From JABDBE01 sp963832245 (GTDB taxonomy: Bacteria > Acidobacteriota > Terriglobia > Terriglobales > Acidobacteriaceae): 64,000 bases of DNA. The stretch covers positions 620,001 to 684,000 of the forward strand of contig CAWHTG010000002.1 of assembly GCA_963832245.1 (NCBI GenBank), written 5' to 3'. Shown piece by piece: positions 33,371 through 43,065 of the stretch. The notes beneath the pieces were generated by a model. It did not search any database. It was not told the origin of the DNA and was given only the letters and a program-made list of their open reading frames with translations. Position 1 is the first letter of the stretch, and each line of letters begins with the position of its first letter. The position numbers and the translations under genes are program-made.

Positions 33371-33409
33371 TCGATGGTGACCGGGCACTCGGAAAACTCG
33401 CGCGCCGCA

Positions 33410-35599
33410 TTACTTCCTGACCCATTGGTCCACCCAATCGTTTACTGTCTTGTACCAGAGTTGGCTGTTCTGTGGTTTGAGCACCCAGTGTCCCTCATCC
33501 GGGAAATACAGCATCTTCGAGGGCACATTCAGCCGCTGCAGCGTGGTGAACAGCTGAAATGCTTCCGCCACATCCAGCCGGTAATCAAGTTGGCCGTGAA
33601 CCACAAGCGTAGGCGTCTTAAAATTCAGCGCCGACAAATGCGGCGACCATTTGCGATAGAGTTCCCGATTCTTATAAACAGGCCCTTTCAGCTCCCATTC
33701 CTCGAACCAAAGCTCCTCCGTCGTACCCCAGTCGGATTCGTTATTGAACGTTCCATCATGCGTAACGATGCATTTGAACCGGTTTGAGTGACCCAGAATC
33801 CAGTTGGTCATGTAGCCGCCGAAACTCGCGCCCAGAGCGCATTCGCGGTCCTTGTCGATGAATGGATAGGTGCGCTCGGCGTCATCCAGGCCTTTCATCA
33901 GGTCTTCAAACGGTGCCCCACCCCAGTCGCCATTGACTGCGTCAACGAATTTCTGTCCATAGCCGGGCGACCCGTGAAAATTGATGGTGATCACAACGTA
34001 GCCGTTCGCCGCGAAGAGTTCGGGATTCCAGCGGTAGCTCCATTCGTCGCCTTCTGGAACCTGGGGCCCGCCGTGGACGATGAACTTGACCGGATATTTC
34101 TTCTTGGGGTCGAAGTTGGGCGGCTTCAACAAAAATCCTTCAACTTTGTCATTACTCGCACCCGTGAACCAGAAAGTCTCGAGCGGAGCCATCGCGACCC
34201 GAGAAAGCACTGCATGATTGAGATCGGTAAGCTGAACTTCGCTCTTTTTCACGCTCGCACTCTTGCATCCTTCAGGCTTAGTCTTCCCACTCGAATCGGT
34301 ACAAACCTCCTGCGTCTCGAAGACGGTGGCACCGGCCGCGGCCCCTGGCCCTGGCAACGTAGCCCGAAAAATCTCGTTCGGAAATCTGACGGACATGCGG
34401 GTAAATAGAAGACTCTTGCCGTCATGGGTCACGGCCAGATCATCGTTATAATCCGGCACAATCATCGTGATATTGTTTTTCGTAAGACGAACAGTGGTGT
34501 CATTTCCGGCATCGCCGCCGATGACTGCGGTATCCAGAGCGATGGAGTAGACTGGTGAATAGCCCTTGTCCTCGGCGACGAAATAGATCTTTGAGGAATC
34601 CGGGTCCCAAGTATAGGTTCCCACCCAACGATCGAAATTCTCCGTCAAATTCCGGATGTGCCCGCTGCGCCGGTTGTATAGCATCAAGCGGAAGCGATCG
34701 CTTTCGTATCCCGGACGCACTTGCGCGCGATATGCGATGTATTTTCCATCCGGCGAATAAAGAGGCGTCGAATCACTGGCGGGATTGTCGGTGATCTTCT
34801 TCGCCGCTCCGCCATTCACGGAGACAATGAACAGGTCATTGTTAGTGCTAAGAGCCTCGTCTTTATCGTGATTCGAGGTGTAGCAAATCTCCTGCCCGTC
34901 GGGCGAAAAAGCGTAGTCATCCTGCCCGCCCATACTGAACGGCGGTGTATCGTAATCGCCGGGAGTGAGATCGCGACTCGCGCCACCGTCCGCCGGAATA
35001 ATCAGCAGATGATCGCGCTTCCCTGCCTTGTACTTGTCCCAATGCCGATAAAGCAGATGAGTAAAAATCAGCGCCTTGACTTTCGATTTCTGCACCTCCT
35101 CCAGCCTTTTGGCATTGCAGGCTTCGTCAGCACACTCGGGATACACATTCGAAACAAACAGAATGTTCTTTCCATCCGGCGACCAAAGAGGACCATCGGC
35201 TTCGGTAGCGATCGAGGCGAGCTTGTGGCTTCCTGTCACCGTGCTCTTGGCATCATCAAAATCGGCGATCCAGATTTGCGAACCGCCTTCTTTCGAGGAC
35301 AGAAACAAAAAACGCTTGCTATCCGGTGCCCAGCGCGGCCGGTCCGCATCCTGACTTGAGATAATTTCGCGCGCCTCGCCGCCGGCCGTTGGCACCACCC
35401 ACACATGCGGCATCTTTGTGTTTGCTTCCAAGCTCACGTCAATCGCGCTGAACAAAACCCATTTTCCGTCCGGAGAAACTATGGGCTCCGCAACTCGCTT
35501 GAGCGCCATCATGTCTTCAAAGGTGAATGGACGCTTACTCTGAGCAAAAGCAGGAAGAACCGATAAAGCAATAAAAATCAAGCCGAGGAAACAGCGCAT
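33410..35599 (-). CDS. Secreted prolyl oligopeptidase family (S9) peptidase
   Basis: The 729-residue protein has a signal peptide (MRCFLGLIFIALSVLPAFAQ), an N-terminal seven-bladed propeller with WD40-like TolB-type repeats (SPDGKWVLFSA, SPDGKNILFVS, SPDGQEICYTS, SPDGKYIAYRA), and a C-terminal alpha/beta hydrolase. Nucleophile Ser592 is in GASFGGYMTNW; the Asp is in GQLDYRLDVAEAFQ and the His in DEGHWV. It resembles acylaminoacyl- or dipeptidyl-peptidases. Probably degrades short peptides in the periplasm. Convergent with the broken response regulator, with 39 bases between. Confidence 0.92.
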   Translation of the reverse strand: MRCFLGLIFIALSVLPAFAQSKRPFTFEDMMALKRVAEPIVSPDGKWVLFSAIDVSLEANTKMPHVWVVPTAGGEAREIISSQDADRPRWAPDSKRFLFLSSKEGGSQIWIADFDDAKSTVTGSHKLASIATEADGPLWSPDGKNILFVSNVYPECADEACNAKRLEEVQKSKVKALIFTHLLYRHWDKYKAGKRDHLLIIPADGGASRDLTPGDYDTPPFSMGGQDDYAFSPDGQEICYTSNHDKDEALSTNNDLFIVSVNGGAAKKITDNPASDSTPLYSPDGKYIAYRAQVRPGYESDRFRLMLYNRRSGHIRNLTENFDRWVGTYTWDPDSSKIYFVAEDKGYSPVYSIALDTAVIGGDAGNDTTVRLTKNNITMIVPDYNDDLAVTHDGKSLLFTRMSVRFPNEIFRATLPGPGAAAGATVFETQEVCTDSSGKTKPEGCKSASVKKSEVQLTDLNHAVLSRVAMAPLETFWFTGASNDKVEGFLLKPPNFDPKKKYPVKFIVHGGPQVPEGDEWSYRWNPELFAANGYVVITINFHGSPGYGQKFVDAVNGDWGGAPFEDLMKGLDDAERTYPFIDKDRECALGASFGGYMTNWILGHSNRFKCIVTHDGTFNNESDWGTTEELWFEEWELKGPVYKNRELYRKWSPHLSALNFKTPTLVVHGQLDYRLDVAEAFQLFTTLQRLNVPSKMLYFPDEGHWVLKPQNSQLWYKTVNDWVDQWVRK

Positions 35600-35814
35600 G
35601 AGTTGCCTCCGTTGAGAACGGGGCCAGTGTAAATCATGCAGCCTTCAAGCAGTCGTAACAGACTTTGTTCGGAGGCGCGAGTCAGTTTGTTTTCTGTTTC
35701 TAAGGCTCATTCCGAAGCCCCGCGCTTGGACCGGCGGAGCGAGACCCTGCCCCAAGCGACGCCGAGGGGGATCTTGCGCGCGTAGTCAAACTCGTCCGTC
35801 GCCTTTGTTTAGGA

Positions 35815-37059
35815 TCAGCGAGTTTCCGCCCCCTCCACGCACTCCAGAATTTCCGCCTCGCTGAGAGTATGGTCCGACGCTTTGGCTCGCCGGTAGATGC
35901 TCTCCACCACATCATCAGAAGCGAGTATCCCGCGCCGCTCCAGCCAAAACAGCACATTCGACTTGCCGCTCATAGGCCCAACATCAATCACCTGCTCCAA
36001 GCCAAATACATGCGACGGCACTCCCGAATACACCGTATTAGCGAGCTCAATGTCATTCTTCTTATACGCCTTGATGACGGCGGCGGCGTGGACACCCGTG
36101 GCAGTGCGAAACGCATCTTCGCCGACCACCGGATAATTGGCCGGGATTGGCACGCCGGTAGCTCGGGACACCCCCACGCAATACTCTTTCAACTTGGTGA
36201 GATCCTGATTCGCCCACGGCGGAACGCCCATGAGCCTCAGGTTCAACAGCATCTGATCCATCTGGGTGTTGCCGACTCGTTCGCCGATGCCGAGTGCTGT
36301 TGCGTGCACACATTCGGCGCCAGCGATCAGCGCAGCCATGGAGTTCGCGATGGCGAAACCGCGATCATTGTGTCCGTGCCAGTCGACCCGAATTTTCTCG
36401 CCCGAGGGTTTCACCACTTCCTTGATGATGAACTCCACCAGCGCGAAAGCCCCCGTCGGCGTGGCATGACCGGCCGTGTCGCAGATGGCGATAGCGCGCG
36501 CCCCGCAGCTAATCGCAGTCGAGTAGAGACGCTTCACCATTGCAGGATCGCAGCGGGTGGTGTCCTCGGTTACGTACATTACGTCGAGCCCAAGCGAGAC
36601 CGCGTACTTGATCGCACTCTCGGTCGTTTGCAGCAGAAAGTCATCGCTCCAGTTTTCCGTGTAACGACGAAGTGGACTCGATCCAATGAAAGTTGCAGCT
36701 TCGATCTTCATGCCAGTACGCTGCACAATTTCAGCGATGGGCCGGATGTCATTCTGATGCGTACGGGAGGCGCAATTGGCGCGAATCTTCATCTTGCTGC
36801 CGACGATCTCGCGCGCTAAAGCTTCCACATGCTCCACCGCGCGGGATCCCGCTCCGGGCAACCCTAGATCGAGCGAGTTGATACCCAGCGTCTCCATCAG
36901 ATGGAGTATCGAAATTTTTTCCTTGATGGAAGGATCGCGCACCGAAGGCGACTGCAAGCCGTCGCGCAAAGTTTCATCATTGAGCAGAACATGCCCCGCG
37001 GGCCGTAGCGACGCAGGATCAATCCGGTTCCAGTCGTAAATAAGTTCGGAAGATGACAT
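35815..37059 (-). CDS. LeuA/homocitrate synthase-like pyruvate carboxyltransferase
   Basis: The product (414 residues from ATG 37059) is a DRE-TIM metallolyase: NDETLRDGLQSP at the strand-1 metal/base site, ANCASRTHQNDI, ICDTAGHATPTGAFALVEF, and the metal HxH in RVDWHGHNDRGFAIANSMAA, followed by GIGERVGNTQMDQMLLNLR. It joins an acyl-CoA to a 2-oxo acid (isopropylmalate, homocitrate, citramalate or similar). The C-terminal part is short and lacks the LeuA regulatory domain, so feedback control by leucine is unlikely. No leu or lys genes are beside it, so the substrate is open. A start at 37077 adds MLLIQT. Confidence 0.85.
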   Translation of the reverse strand: MSSSELIYDWNRIDPASLRPAGHVLLNDETLRDGLQSPSVRDPSIKEKISILHLMETLGINSLDLGLPGAGSRAVEHVEALAREIVGSKMKIRANCASRTHQNDIRPIAEIVQRTGMKIEAATFIGSSPLRRYTENWSDDFLLQTTESAIKYAVSLGLDVMYVTEDTTRCDPAMVKRLYSTAISCGARAIAICDTAGHATPTGAFALVEFIIKEVVKPSGEKIRVDWHGHNDRGFAIANSMAALIAGAECVHATALGIGERVGNTQMDQMLLNLRLMGVPPWANQDLTKLKEYCVGVSRATGVPIPANYPVVGEDAFRTATGVHAAAVIKAYKKNDIELANTVYSGVPSHVFGLEQVIDVGPMSGKSNVLFWLERRGILASDDVVESIYRRAKASDHTLSEAEILECVEGAETR

Positions 37060-37082
37060 CGTCTGTATTAGCAACAATCCCG

Positions 37083-37130
37083 TGGGGACAGCCGCCCTCG
37101 GCTGTCCAGCCGAGCAAAGCTCGGCAGCCT
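37083..37130. repeat. Palindromic repeat, family B (reverse orientation)
   Basis: GGGGACAGCCGCCCTCGGCTG followed by CCAGCCGAGCAAAGCTCGGC; this is the reverse complement of the module at 4163-4208, lying between two minus-strand genes. (First motif is given as GGGGACAGCC plus GCCCTCGGCTG.). Confidence 0.75.
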
Positions 37131-37131
37131 T

Positions 37132-37476
37132 CTACTTAGCCTTCGGTGGCACGGTCAGCCCGAAGACCGAAATCTGGCCCGATCCGGCCACGTTCAAACC
37201 ATCCGGATCCTCCGGATTCGGCAGATAAAGTGTCTTGCAATGCTCGCAGCGATAGACTTCGGCGTCGCTGCCCCAGGCTTTCTCCACATCGCCGCAAGCC
37301 TGCTCAAGCACATCCGTTGTATAGAACCAGCGTTTCAGATGCCCCCCGCAAAACTTGCCTTTCTCGTTCTTCTCATTACAGGCTCGCTGACCCGCCTTCT
37401 TGATTTTCACCTTGTGGTTTGGGAGTTGCGGCGGAGTCTGCGTGCCAGAGGATACGGTTGTCGCCAAAAGATTCAC
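37132..37476 (-). CDS. Small cysteine-rich (zinc-ribbon-like) protein
   Basis: The 114-residue product probably starts on GTG. It has two cysteine groups, RACNEKNEKGKFCGGHLKRW at about 32-51 and YRCEHCKTLYLPNPEDPDG near 85-103, separated by a helix with one more cysteine (LEQACGDVEKAW). This arrangement suggests one zinc-bound module. No signal peptide. The same-strand neighbour is the LeuA-like gene, 55 bases downstream. I do not recognise the family. Confidence 0.65.
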   Translation of the reverse strand: MNLLATTVSSGTQTPPQLPNHKVKIKKAGQRACNEKNEKGKFCGGHLKRWFYTTDVLEQACGDVEKAWGSDAEVYRCEHCKTLYLPNPEDPDGLNVAGSGQISVFGLTVPPKAK

Positions 37477-37685
37477 CCTCGTTCAAGCGGCTCATGCCGC
37501 GGAATTCAGCAACTTCATTCTACCCGAAGCGTTTTGATTGATGCCATATACCTAACTTATCTCCTGGCTTTTGCGCCGTGACTACCAATTCCTAACGCCG
37601 ACCCACTCGCGGCCCGATGAGTACATGCAACTGCAAAGAGGAGAAAGGAAGGTATATACTTGTCGCCTGCTCGGAAGGGGCATCC

Positions 37686-38885
37686 ATGAGGCGAACACTC
37701 CCAATCCTATTGTTGATGGCGCTATTTGCGCCCACCTGTGTCGCGCAAACCTTCAAGGCCTTTTACACGTTCAGTTTCACCGACGGAAGCTCTCCCAACG
37801 GGGACCTGATCCGCGACTCGGGCGGCAACTTTTACGGTACGACCCAATTTGGAGGCTCGTCCAACCGGGGACTCGTATTCAAACTCGATTCCAAGCGCAA
37901 CGAAACCATTCTGTACACCTTTAGCGGCGGGACCGATGGAGGTATTCCCATCGGGCGCGTAATCCGCGACAGTGGCGGAAACCTGTACGGGATCACATCA
38001 GTGGGCGGCGACCCGACCTGCAGTTGCGGGACTGTATTCAAACTGACGACCAGTCGATCGCTGAAGGTATTGCATAGCTTCAAGGGCGGCAAAGACGGTG
38101 TGCAGAACTCGGGACAGGCTGAGCTTGGGTTGGTCATGGTCGGCGGCGACCTTTATGGTTCCGCCAGCTTTGGTGGCGTGTCCGGTTGCGACGGCAGCCT
38201 GGGTTGCGGCGTGCTCTTCAAGGTTACCCAATCCGGCAAGGAGACCGTGTTGCACCCGTTTACCGGGCAGGCGGATGGAGCGTTCCCCCAGGACTTGATC
38301 CGCGATCAGGCGGGCAATATTTACGGAGCCACCGGCGGCAGCTACAGGCAGGGCAACACGGGAACTCTGTTCAAACTGGACACAACCGGCAAGCTTACGA
38401 CGCTGTACACATTCCTCGGGGGCGCGGATGGTAATTCTCCGCGATGGCGCCTGCTGCGAAACGCGCAGGGCGTGTTTCATGGTGTCACCCAGTTCGGTGG
38501 CAGTACCGCGAACTGCGCCATTTCGTCGGCCGGTTGCGGCGTTGTCTTCACGGTAGATGCCTCGGCTAAGGAGCACGTCCTGCACGCGTTTGGCACGCAT
38601 GCCAGTGCCGGAGAAGAGCCCTACGGCGGACTTCTCGATGTGGCTGGCAACTTTTACGGCGTGACCCTTTACGGTGGAACCGTGAACTCGAGTTGCACTC
38701 TTGGTTGCGGCGTGGTCTATCGAGTGAACGACAGCGGCAAGTTTGCGGTGCTGTACCGCTTCACGGGAGGAGCCGATGGCGGCCTCCCAATCGGAAGCTT
38801 GACCGAAGACGCTTCTGGCAACCTTTACGGCGCAACCGTTCAAGGCGGCAGCGGGAACGGTGTTATCTACGAGATTACGCCGTAA
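37686..38885 (+). CDS. Secreted GloVer tandem-repeat protein
   Basis: The 399-residue protein has signal peptide MRRTLPILLLMALFAPTCVAQ and about seven repeats of 50-60 residues with the form VLYTFSGGTDGGIPIG...VIRDSGGNLYGITSVGG. Each unit has [FY]xGGxDG, a D..GN[LFI]YG motif and G[TV][VL][FY]. This is the tandem repeat named GloVer in acidobacterial secretomes, likely a propeller. Pairs of cysteines in C-G-T/C-G-V contexts suggest disulphides. No anchor is visible. Starts at the ATG 37686 behind GGAAGGGG; an earlier frame start at 37617 does not add a signal peptide. Confidence 0.85.
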   Translation: MRRTLPILLLMALFAPTCVAQTFKAFYTFSFTDGSSPNGDLIRDSGGNFYGTTQFGGSSNRGLVFKLDSKRNETILYTFSGGTDGGIPIGRVIRDSGGNLYGITSVGGDPTCSCGTVFKLTTSRSLKVLHSFKGGKDGVQNSGQAELGLVMVGGDLYGSASFGGVSGCDGSLGCGVLFKVTQSGKETVLHPFTGQADGAFPQDLIRDQAGNIYGATGGSYRQGNTGTLFKLDTTGKLTTLYTFLGGADGNSPRWRLLRNAQGVFHGVTQFGGSTANCAISSAGCGVVFTVDASAKEHVLHAFGTHASAGEEPYGGLLDVAGNFYGVTLYGGTVNSSCTLGCGVVYRVNDSGKFAVLYRFTGGADGGLPIGSLTEDASGNLYGATVQGGSGNGVIYEITP

Positions 38886-38947
38886 TTCGCCCCGGAAGTC
38901 GCTCCCGACCTCGGCTTGAAATCCATTGGCGCGTCCACTTCGCAAAC

Positions 38948-40147
38948 ATGTCCATGCCTACTACCGAAGAAATAATCCAGCGCGAAAAACAGTTCCTGCT
39001 GCAGACCTATAACCGTTACCCCTTAGTGATCGAGCGGGGCAAGGGAGTTTTTCTCTTCGACCTTGACGGAAAAAAATATCTAGATTTCGTCGCTGGTCTG
39101 GGAGTGAATGCTCTGGGCCATGCCCATCCGCGAATCGTCAAGGTCATCCGCGAGCAGGCGGCACGCGCCATTCACCTATCGAACCTCTACTACAACGAAT
39201 ATCAGGGACGGCTTGCTGAGAAACTCTGCACACTCTCGGGATTGCAGCGAGCCTTCTTTTCGAACAGCGGCACCGAAGCCATCGAAGGCTCAATCAAGCT
39301 CGCGCGGTTAGCCGGCCATCGCGTCGGAGGCGCCGCCAAAAGTCAACTGGTTGCGCTCGAAGGCTCTTATCACGGACGCAGCTTCGGATCCATGTCCGTG
39401 ACCGGCCAGGACAAATATCGCAAAGGTTTCGAGCCGCTCCTTGAGGACGTGAAGTTTGTCCCGCGCAACGACTCCGAAGCCTTGCGCGCCGCGGTCGACG
39501 ACAACACTTGCGCGATTGTGCTCGAACCCATTTTTGGCGAAGGTGGAATTTATGAGTGTTCCGTGGAGTTCCTGAAAGAGTGCCGCACCCTTGCCGACGG
39601 TCATCGGGCCGCATTGATTTTCGATGAGATCCAATGCGGCCTGGGCCGCACAGGCACCCTCTTCGCCTTCCAAACTTTCGGGGTCACTCCGGACATCGTG
39701 GCCATTGCCAAGCCCATCGCCGCCGGCATCCCGCTCGGCGCTTTTCTGGTGAAGGAAGAGTTTGCATCGGCGATCTCCGTGGGCCAACATGGAACCACTT
39801 TTGGCGGAGGCCCATTGGCCTGCCGGGTCGCCCTTGAGTATCTGGCCATCCTTGAAGATGACAAGTTGCTGGAGAATGTCGCCAGCGTCGGCGCTTATCT
39901 ACAGCAGCAACTGAAAGCGTTGACCGAGCGCTATTCGGTTGCCCGCGAAGTGCGTGGCCGCGGCCTGATTCAGGGCTTGCAGCTCAACGTCCCCGCGCGC
40001 TCCATCGTGGAACAAGCTTTCGCCGAGGGCGTGTTATTCAACAGCACCCAGGACACGGTCTTGCGATTCCTCCCGCCTTTCCTGCTCCAGCAGAAGTATG
40101 TGGACAAAGGCATGCGAGTGCTAAAAAAGCTGTTAAGAAAGCTGTAA
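38948..40147 (+). CDS. argD: Acetylornithine aminotransferase-like class III aminotransferase
   Basis: The 399-residue fold-type I, class III aminotransferase has FDLDGKKYLDFVAGLGVNAL, FSNSGTEAIEGSIKLAR, EPIFGEGGIYECSVEFL, the PLP aspartate in IFDEIQCGLGRTG, and the Schiff-base lysine Lys255 in DIVAIAKPIAAGIPLGAF. These match ArgD/AstC and related ornithine or GABA aminotransferases. A second ATG is two codons downstream. No arg genes lie nearby, so the symbol rests only on similarity. It could also act on succinylornithine or putrescine, the latter of interest because polyamine genes lie 6 kb away. Confidence 0.8.
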   Translation: MSMPTTEEIIQREKQFLLQTYNRYPLVIERGKGVFLFDLDGKKYLDFVAGLGVNALGHAHPRIVKVIREQAARAIHLSNLYYNEYQGRLAEKLCTLSGLQRAFFSNSGTEAIEGSIKLARLAGHRVGGAAKSQLVALEGSYHGRSFGSMSVTGQDKYRKGFEPLLEDVKFVPRNDSEALRAAVDDNTCAIVLEPIFGEGGIYECSVEFLKECRTLADGHRAALIFDEIQCGLGRTGTLFAFQTFGVTPDIVAIAKPIAAGIPLGAFLVKEEFASAISVGQHGTTFGGGPLACRVALEYLAILEDDKLLENVASVGAYLQQQLKALTERYSVAREVRGRGLIQGLQLNVPARSIVEQAFAEGVLFNSTQDTVLRFLPPFLLQQKYVDKGMRVLKKLLRKL

Positions 40148-40227
40148 CGGTGAGGTTAGCAAAACTCTGAGCGTCGATGCCATTCGCAACTGACTATTGG
40201 CCGCATCCGTCGCATTATAAAAATAAG

Positions 40228-40250
40228 GGAGAGCCGAAACTCTCCCTTCA
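40228..40250. terminator. Hairpin terminator after the class III aminotransferase
   Basis: AGGGAGAG-CCGAAA-CTCTCCCT: an 8-pair perfect stem. Upstream on the plus strand is AAAAATAA, so read on the minus strand it is followed by TTATTTTTAT. No minus-strand gene ends here, so it may act mainly as a plus-strand 3' end or be a remnant. Confidence 0.55.
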
Positions 40251-40326
40251 GAAGCGACAGAGGCGATACTCTTATATAGAAGGCTGCGGCCGGCAAAAAG
40301 TTGTCTGATCAGAATCGGAAAATTTT

Positions 40327-41217
40327 GTGAACTCGGCATTGGACGCGGACATCAATTCGCAGCATCAGCTCGCTATCGAGGAGCACTGGGCCGTTTTAGA
40401 TGCTGCGCGAGGTGGCTCGCGCATGCGGTATTTGCGGGCTGGCTCGGGGCCGGCTTTGTTGTTGGTCCATGGGTTGCTGGGATATTCGTTTTCGTGGCGA
40501 TTCGCGATTCCCGCTCTGGCGCGGCACGCGAGCGTCTATGCCATTGATCTGTTGGGAACTGGCTTTTCCGACCAGCCTTCGGGGCTAGACTGCTCTCTTA
40601 AGGCAAGCGTCGAGCGTCTTGTCCAGTTTATGAATAAGACTGGTCTTGCCTCCTGTGATCTCCTGGGCACGTCGCACGGCGGGGCACTGGCCATGCTGGC
40701 GGCGGCGTTGGCGCCGGATCGGGTGCGGCGGTTGGTTCTGGTGGATCCGGTCAATCCCTGGTCGGCGCACGGGAAGTGGTTGACAATTTTCCTCAGCAAT
40801 CCCGTTATTGCTTCGCTGTTTTCGACTCTCGCTCCGCAGGCGATATCTTTGCATTCGTATTACCACCGCCGGATGTTTGGCGATCGGCGACGCATTCCGC
40901 CGGACAGCCTTGAGGGTTACCTTAAGCCTATGCGTATTCCGGGTTCGTATGAATATGCATTGGCTGTGACGCGGTCTTGGAATCGCGATTTGCGCGAGTT
41001 GGAATCGGCATTGCCGTGCATCGCCCACATTCCAGCCCTGTTGATCTGGGGCAGCTTGGATACCGCAGTTGATCCCGCTTCTGCAGCACAGTTGCAGCAA
41101 TGCTTCCGCGATTGCCGGCTGGTGATGTTGGAGGGAGTTGGACATCTTCCGTACGAAGAAGCGCCGGAGGAATTCAATCGCGCGGTGGTTGAGTTCCTGA
41201 CGTCAAACTCTCATTGA
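40327..41217 (+). CDS. Alpha/beta hydrolase
   Basis: This 296-residue cytoplasmic hydrolase starts on GTG. HGLLGYSFSWRF gives the oxyanion region, Ser116 is the nucleophile in LLGTSHGGALAML, Asp lies in IWGSLDTAVDPASA (about 243) and His in GVGHLPYEEAPEEFNRAV (about 276). A helical cap is present at about 150-215. The fold covers esterases, haloalkane-type and ring-cleavage hydrolases, so substrate is open. It precedes a repeat element and DUF58 gene on the same strand. Confidence 0.85.
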   Translation: MNSALDADINSQHQLAIEEHWAVLDAARGGSRMRYLRAGSGPALLLVHGLLGYSFSWRFAIPALARHASVYAIDLLGTGFSDQPSGLDCSLKASVERLVQFMNKTGLASCDLLGTSHGGALAMLAAALAPDRVRRLVLVDPVNPWSAHGKWLTIFLSNPVIASLFSTLAPQAISLHSYYHRRMFGDRRRIPPDSLEGYLKPMRIPGSYEYALAVTRSWNRDLRELESALPCIAHIPALLIWGSLDTAVDPASAAQLQQCFRDCRLVMLEGVGHLPYEEAPEEFNRAVVEFLTSNSH

Positions 41218-41295
41218 TGGTTCTTTGCGCCGGTGCTAACCTCGGAGTCTAAGGCGGGACGGCTGACGAGGTTGAAAAAAACTTCCCGGGCACTT

Positions 41296-41445
41296 AGGTC
41301 TTGAAGGGGCATGGCTTCCAGCCATGCCGTAAGTAGAGTAGAAGTAGGTCACGGCGCGGCTGCAAGCCGCGCCCCTTCAACCCTAAACGCCAATTCAGGG
41401 GTTTTTCCGCAGCCACTGAAGCCGCCCTTCCACAAAATCCATTTA
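41296..41445. repeat. Composite palindromic repeat element, copy 2 (family A)
   Basis: GGCATGGCTTCCAGCCATGCC, then GCGCGGCTGCAAGCCGCGCCCC, then GTTTTTCCGCAGCCACTG. Given here in pieces: GGCATGGC-TTCCA-GCCATGCC and GCGGC-TGCAA-GCCGC. The module order and the linkers CCGTAAGT and GTTTTTCCGCA match copy 1 at 4866-5045. Confidence 0.8.
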
Positions 41446-41467
41446 TGAGACAGGCTAGTAGCGATTT

Positions 41468-42928
41468 ATGAGGCGCGCCTTCAGCTTGGGGGCCGGAACC
41501 CCGTCGAGGCAGCCTGTCAACACTTCGCAGCTTTCTGCGATCCGGCGACTCTCGCGTTTTCTGCATCTTGACCTTCCGGAAGTATGGGTACGCTTCCTGC
41601 TGGCGATTGTGGGATTGGCTCTGGCTTTTGGGGCGGCGCTTTTTTCGACGGTGTCGCGGGAGTCAGGAAACCTTTGGGCGACTCTGGTGCTGGCGTCCGC
41701 GGCACTGTTGCTGGCGGTTCTCGTAGGTTTGACTACTGTGCCCTATCTTGCCCGGCGCGTGGCTGGCGCCGGCATTCGCGATGCTTTCGATTACGACGTG
41801 ACCAAGGTCGGAATCGTGTACGTGGCCATTGTGCTGGTGATCGGAATCGCCGCTCTGAACACGGGGAACAATTTGCTTTACATCGTAGTGGCGGCGATGC
41901 TCGCTGCCATCGTGGTTTCCGGCTTTGCGTCGGCGATGGTGTTGCGCGGCCTCGAACTGGATGTGCGCTTGCCGGAACACGTGTTCGCGGGCCGGCCTAT
42001 GTTGGGCAGGATTGTGTTGCGAAATCCGCGGCGTTGGTTGCCGTCCTTTTCTGTGAATGTGGTGCCGATCGAGAAAACAGTTGACAAGCATTGGCGGTGG
42101 ATGCCGGCGACGTTCGCGGTTCCGCCGGGACGTCCGCCGGGGCGGCATTGGATACAATTTCGGGATTACAAACTGCGGCTAGTTGCAAAGACCGCACGTC
42201 CCCCGGGCATATTTGAGGGCGCGGCGTACTTTCCTTATATTCCTGCGGGCAGGGAATTGACGGCCGATCTGGAACTGCGTTTCGACCGCCGCGGGCGTTA
42301 TCAGCAGAAAAGCTTTGGCCTGGCCACCCGCTTTCCTTTCGCATTTCTGACCAAGACCCGGCGGATGCCGCTGGTCCGCGAAATCATTGTCTATCCACGG
42401 GTGGAACCGGCAGACGAGTTTTTCGAGGTTCTGCCGATGATCACGGGCGAGTTCGAAACCTTTGTTCGGGGGCGAGGCGATGACTTGTATCTGATAAGGG
42501 AGTACATGCCGGAAGACTCGGCCCGGCATGTGGACTGGAAAGCGACGGCCAAGTCGGGCTCGCTTAAGGTGCGGGAGTTCAGCCGGGAGGACGAGCGGAA
42601 GCTGCGCATTGTGTTCGACAATCCGGACCAAGGGGTGGTTTCGGAGAAGGCGTATGAGGACACGGTCGCGCTGGCCGCTTCGCTGAGTTGGCACTTCTCG
42701 GGGGAGAACACGGAGATTTCCTTTGTCTCTCAAGGCTATAGCGGGGAACCCGATATTTACCGGTTCCTCGCCCATCTGGCGGTGGCCCAGCCGCAACCCC
42801 TTCCGTCCGTGGTCGAACGACTCCAGCCTTCCGAGGACTACAACATCATCCTGACGGCCCGGCCCCGCGGCGGCATTCCCACAGCGCTCTGGGCGTGTTC
42901 GTACTTTGTATTTATTGGTCAGAAGTAG
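41468..42928 (+). CDS. DUF58 domain membrane protein
   Basis: The 486-residue protein has two pairs of membrane helices (about 40-90 and 112-160, including LLAIVGLALAFGAALF and VGIVYVAIVLVIGIAAL), then a soluble region with a beta domain and the DUF58 core: RGRGDDLYLIREYMPEDSARHVDWKATAKSGSLKVREFSREDERKL. The DSARHVDWKATAKSG motif is the family mark. DUF58 proteins are often encoded with MoxR AAA+ ATPases and VWA proteins; none are seen here, which is unusual. The role is not established in the family; envelope or cofactor assembly has been suggested. Confidence 0.85.
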   Translation: MRRAFSLGAGTPSRQPVNTSQLSAIRRLSRFLHLDLPEVWVRFLLAIVGLALAFGAALFSTVSRESGNLWATLVLASAALLLAVLVGLTTVPYLARRVAGAGIRDAFDYDVTKVGIVYVAIVLVIGIAALNTGNNLLYIVVAAMLAAIVVSGFASAMVLRGLELDVRLPEHVFAGRPMLGRIVLRNPRRWLPSFSVNVVPIEKTVDKHWRWMPATFAVPPGRPPGRHWIQFRDYKLRLVAKTARPPGIFEGAAYFPYIPAGRELTADLELRFDRRGRYQQKSFGLATRFPFAFLTKTRRMPLVREIIVYPRVEPADEFFEVLPMITGEFETFVRGRGDDLYLIREYMPEDSARHVDWKATAKSGSLKVREFSREDERKLRIVFDNPDQGVVSEKAYEDTVALAASLSWHFSGENTEISFVSQGYSGEPDIYRFLAHLAVAQPQPLPSVVERLQPSEDYNIILTARPRGGIPTALWACSYFVFIGQK

Positions 42929-43065
42929 TCAGGGCGCGCCGCCCGATTTGGGCCTACAGGAAGCCAAACCTTTAAATACATGATTTTCGTCCTTTTAATT
43001 CGCAGGTTTTCGACATATACTCGGTCGGTTTGCTTGGTGGGGAAATTTCCCGGGAGGGTGAGCCC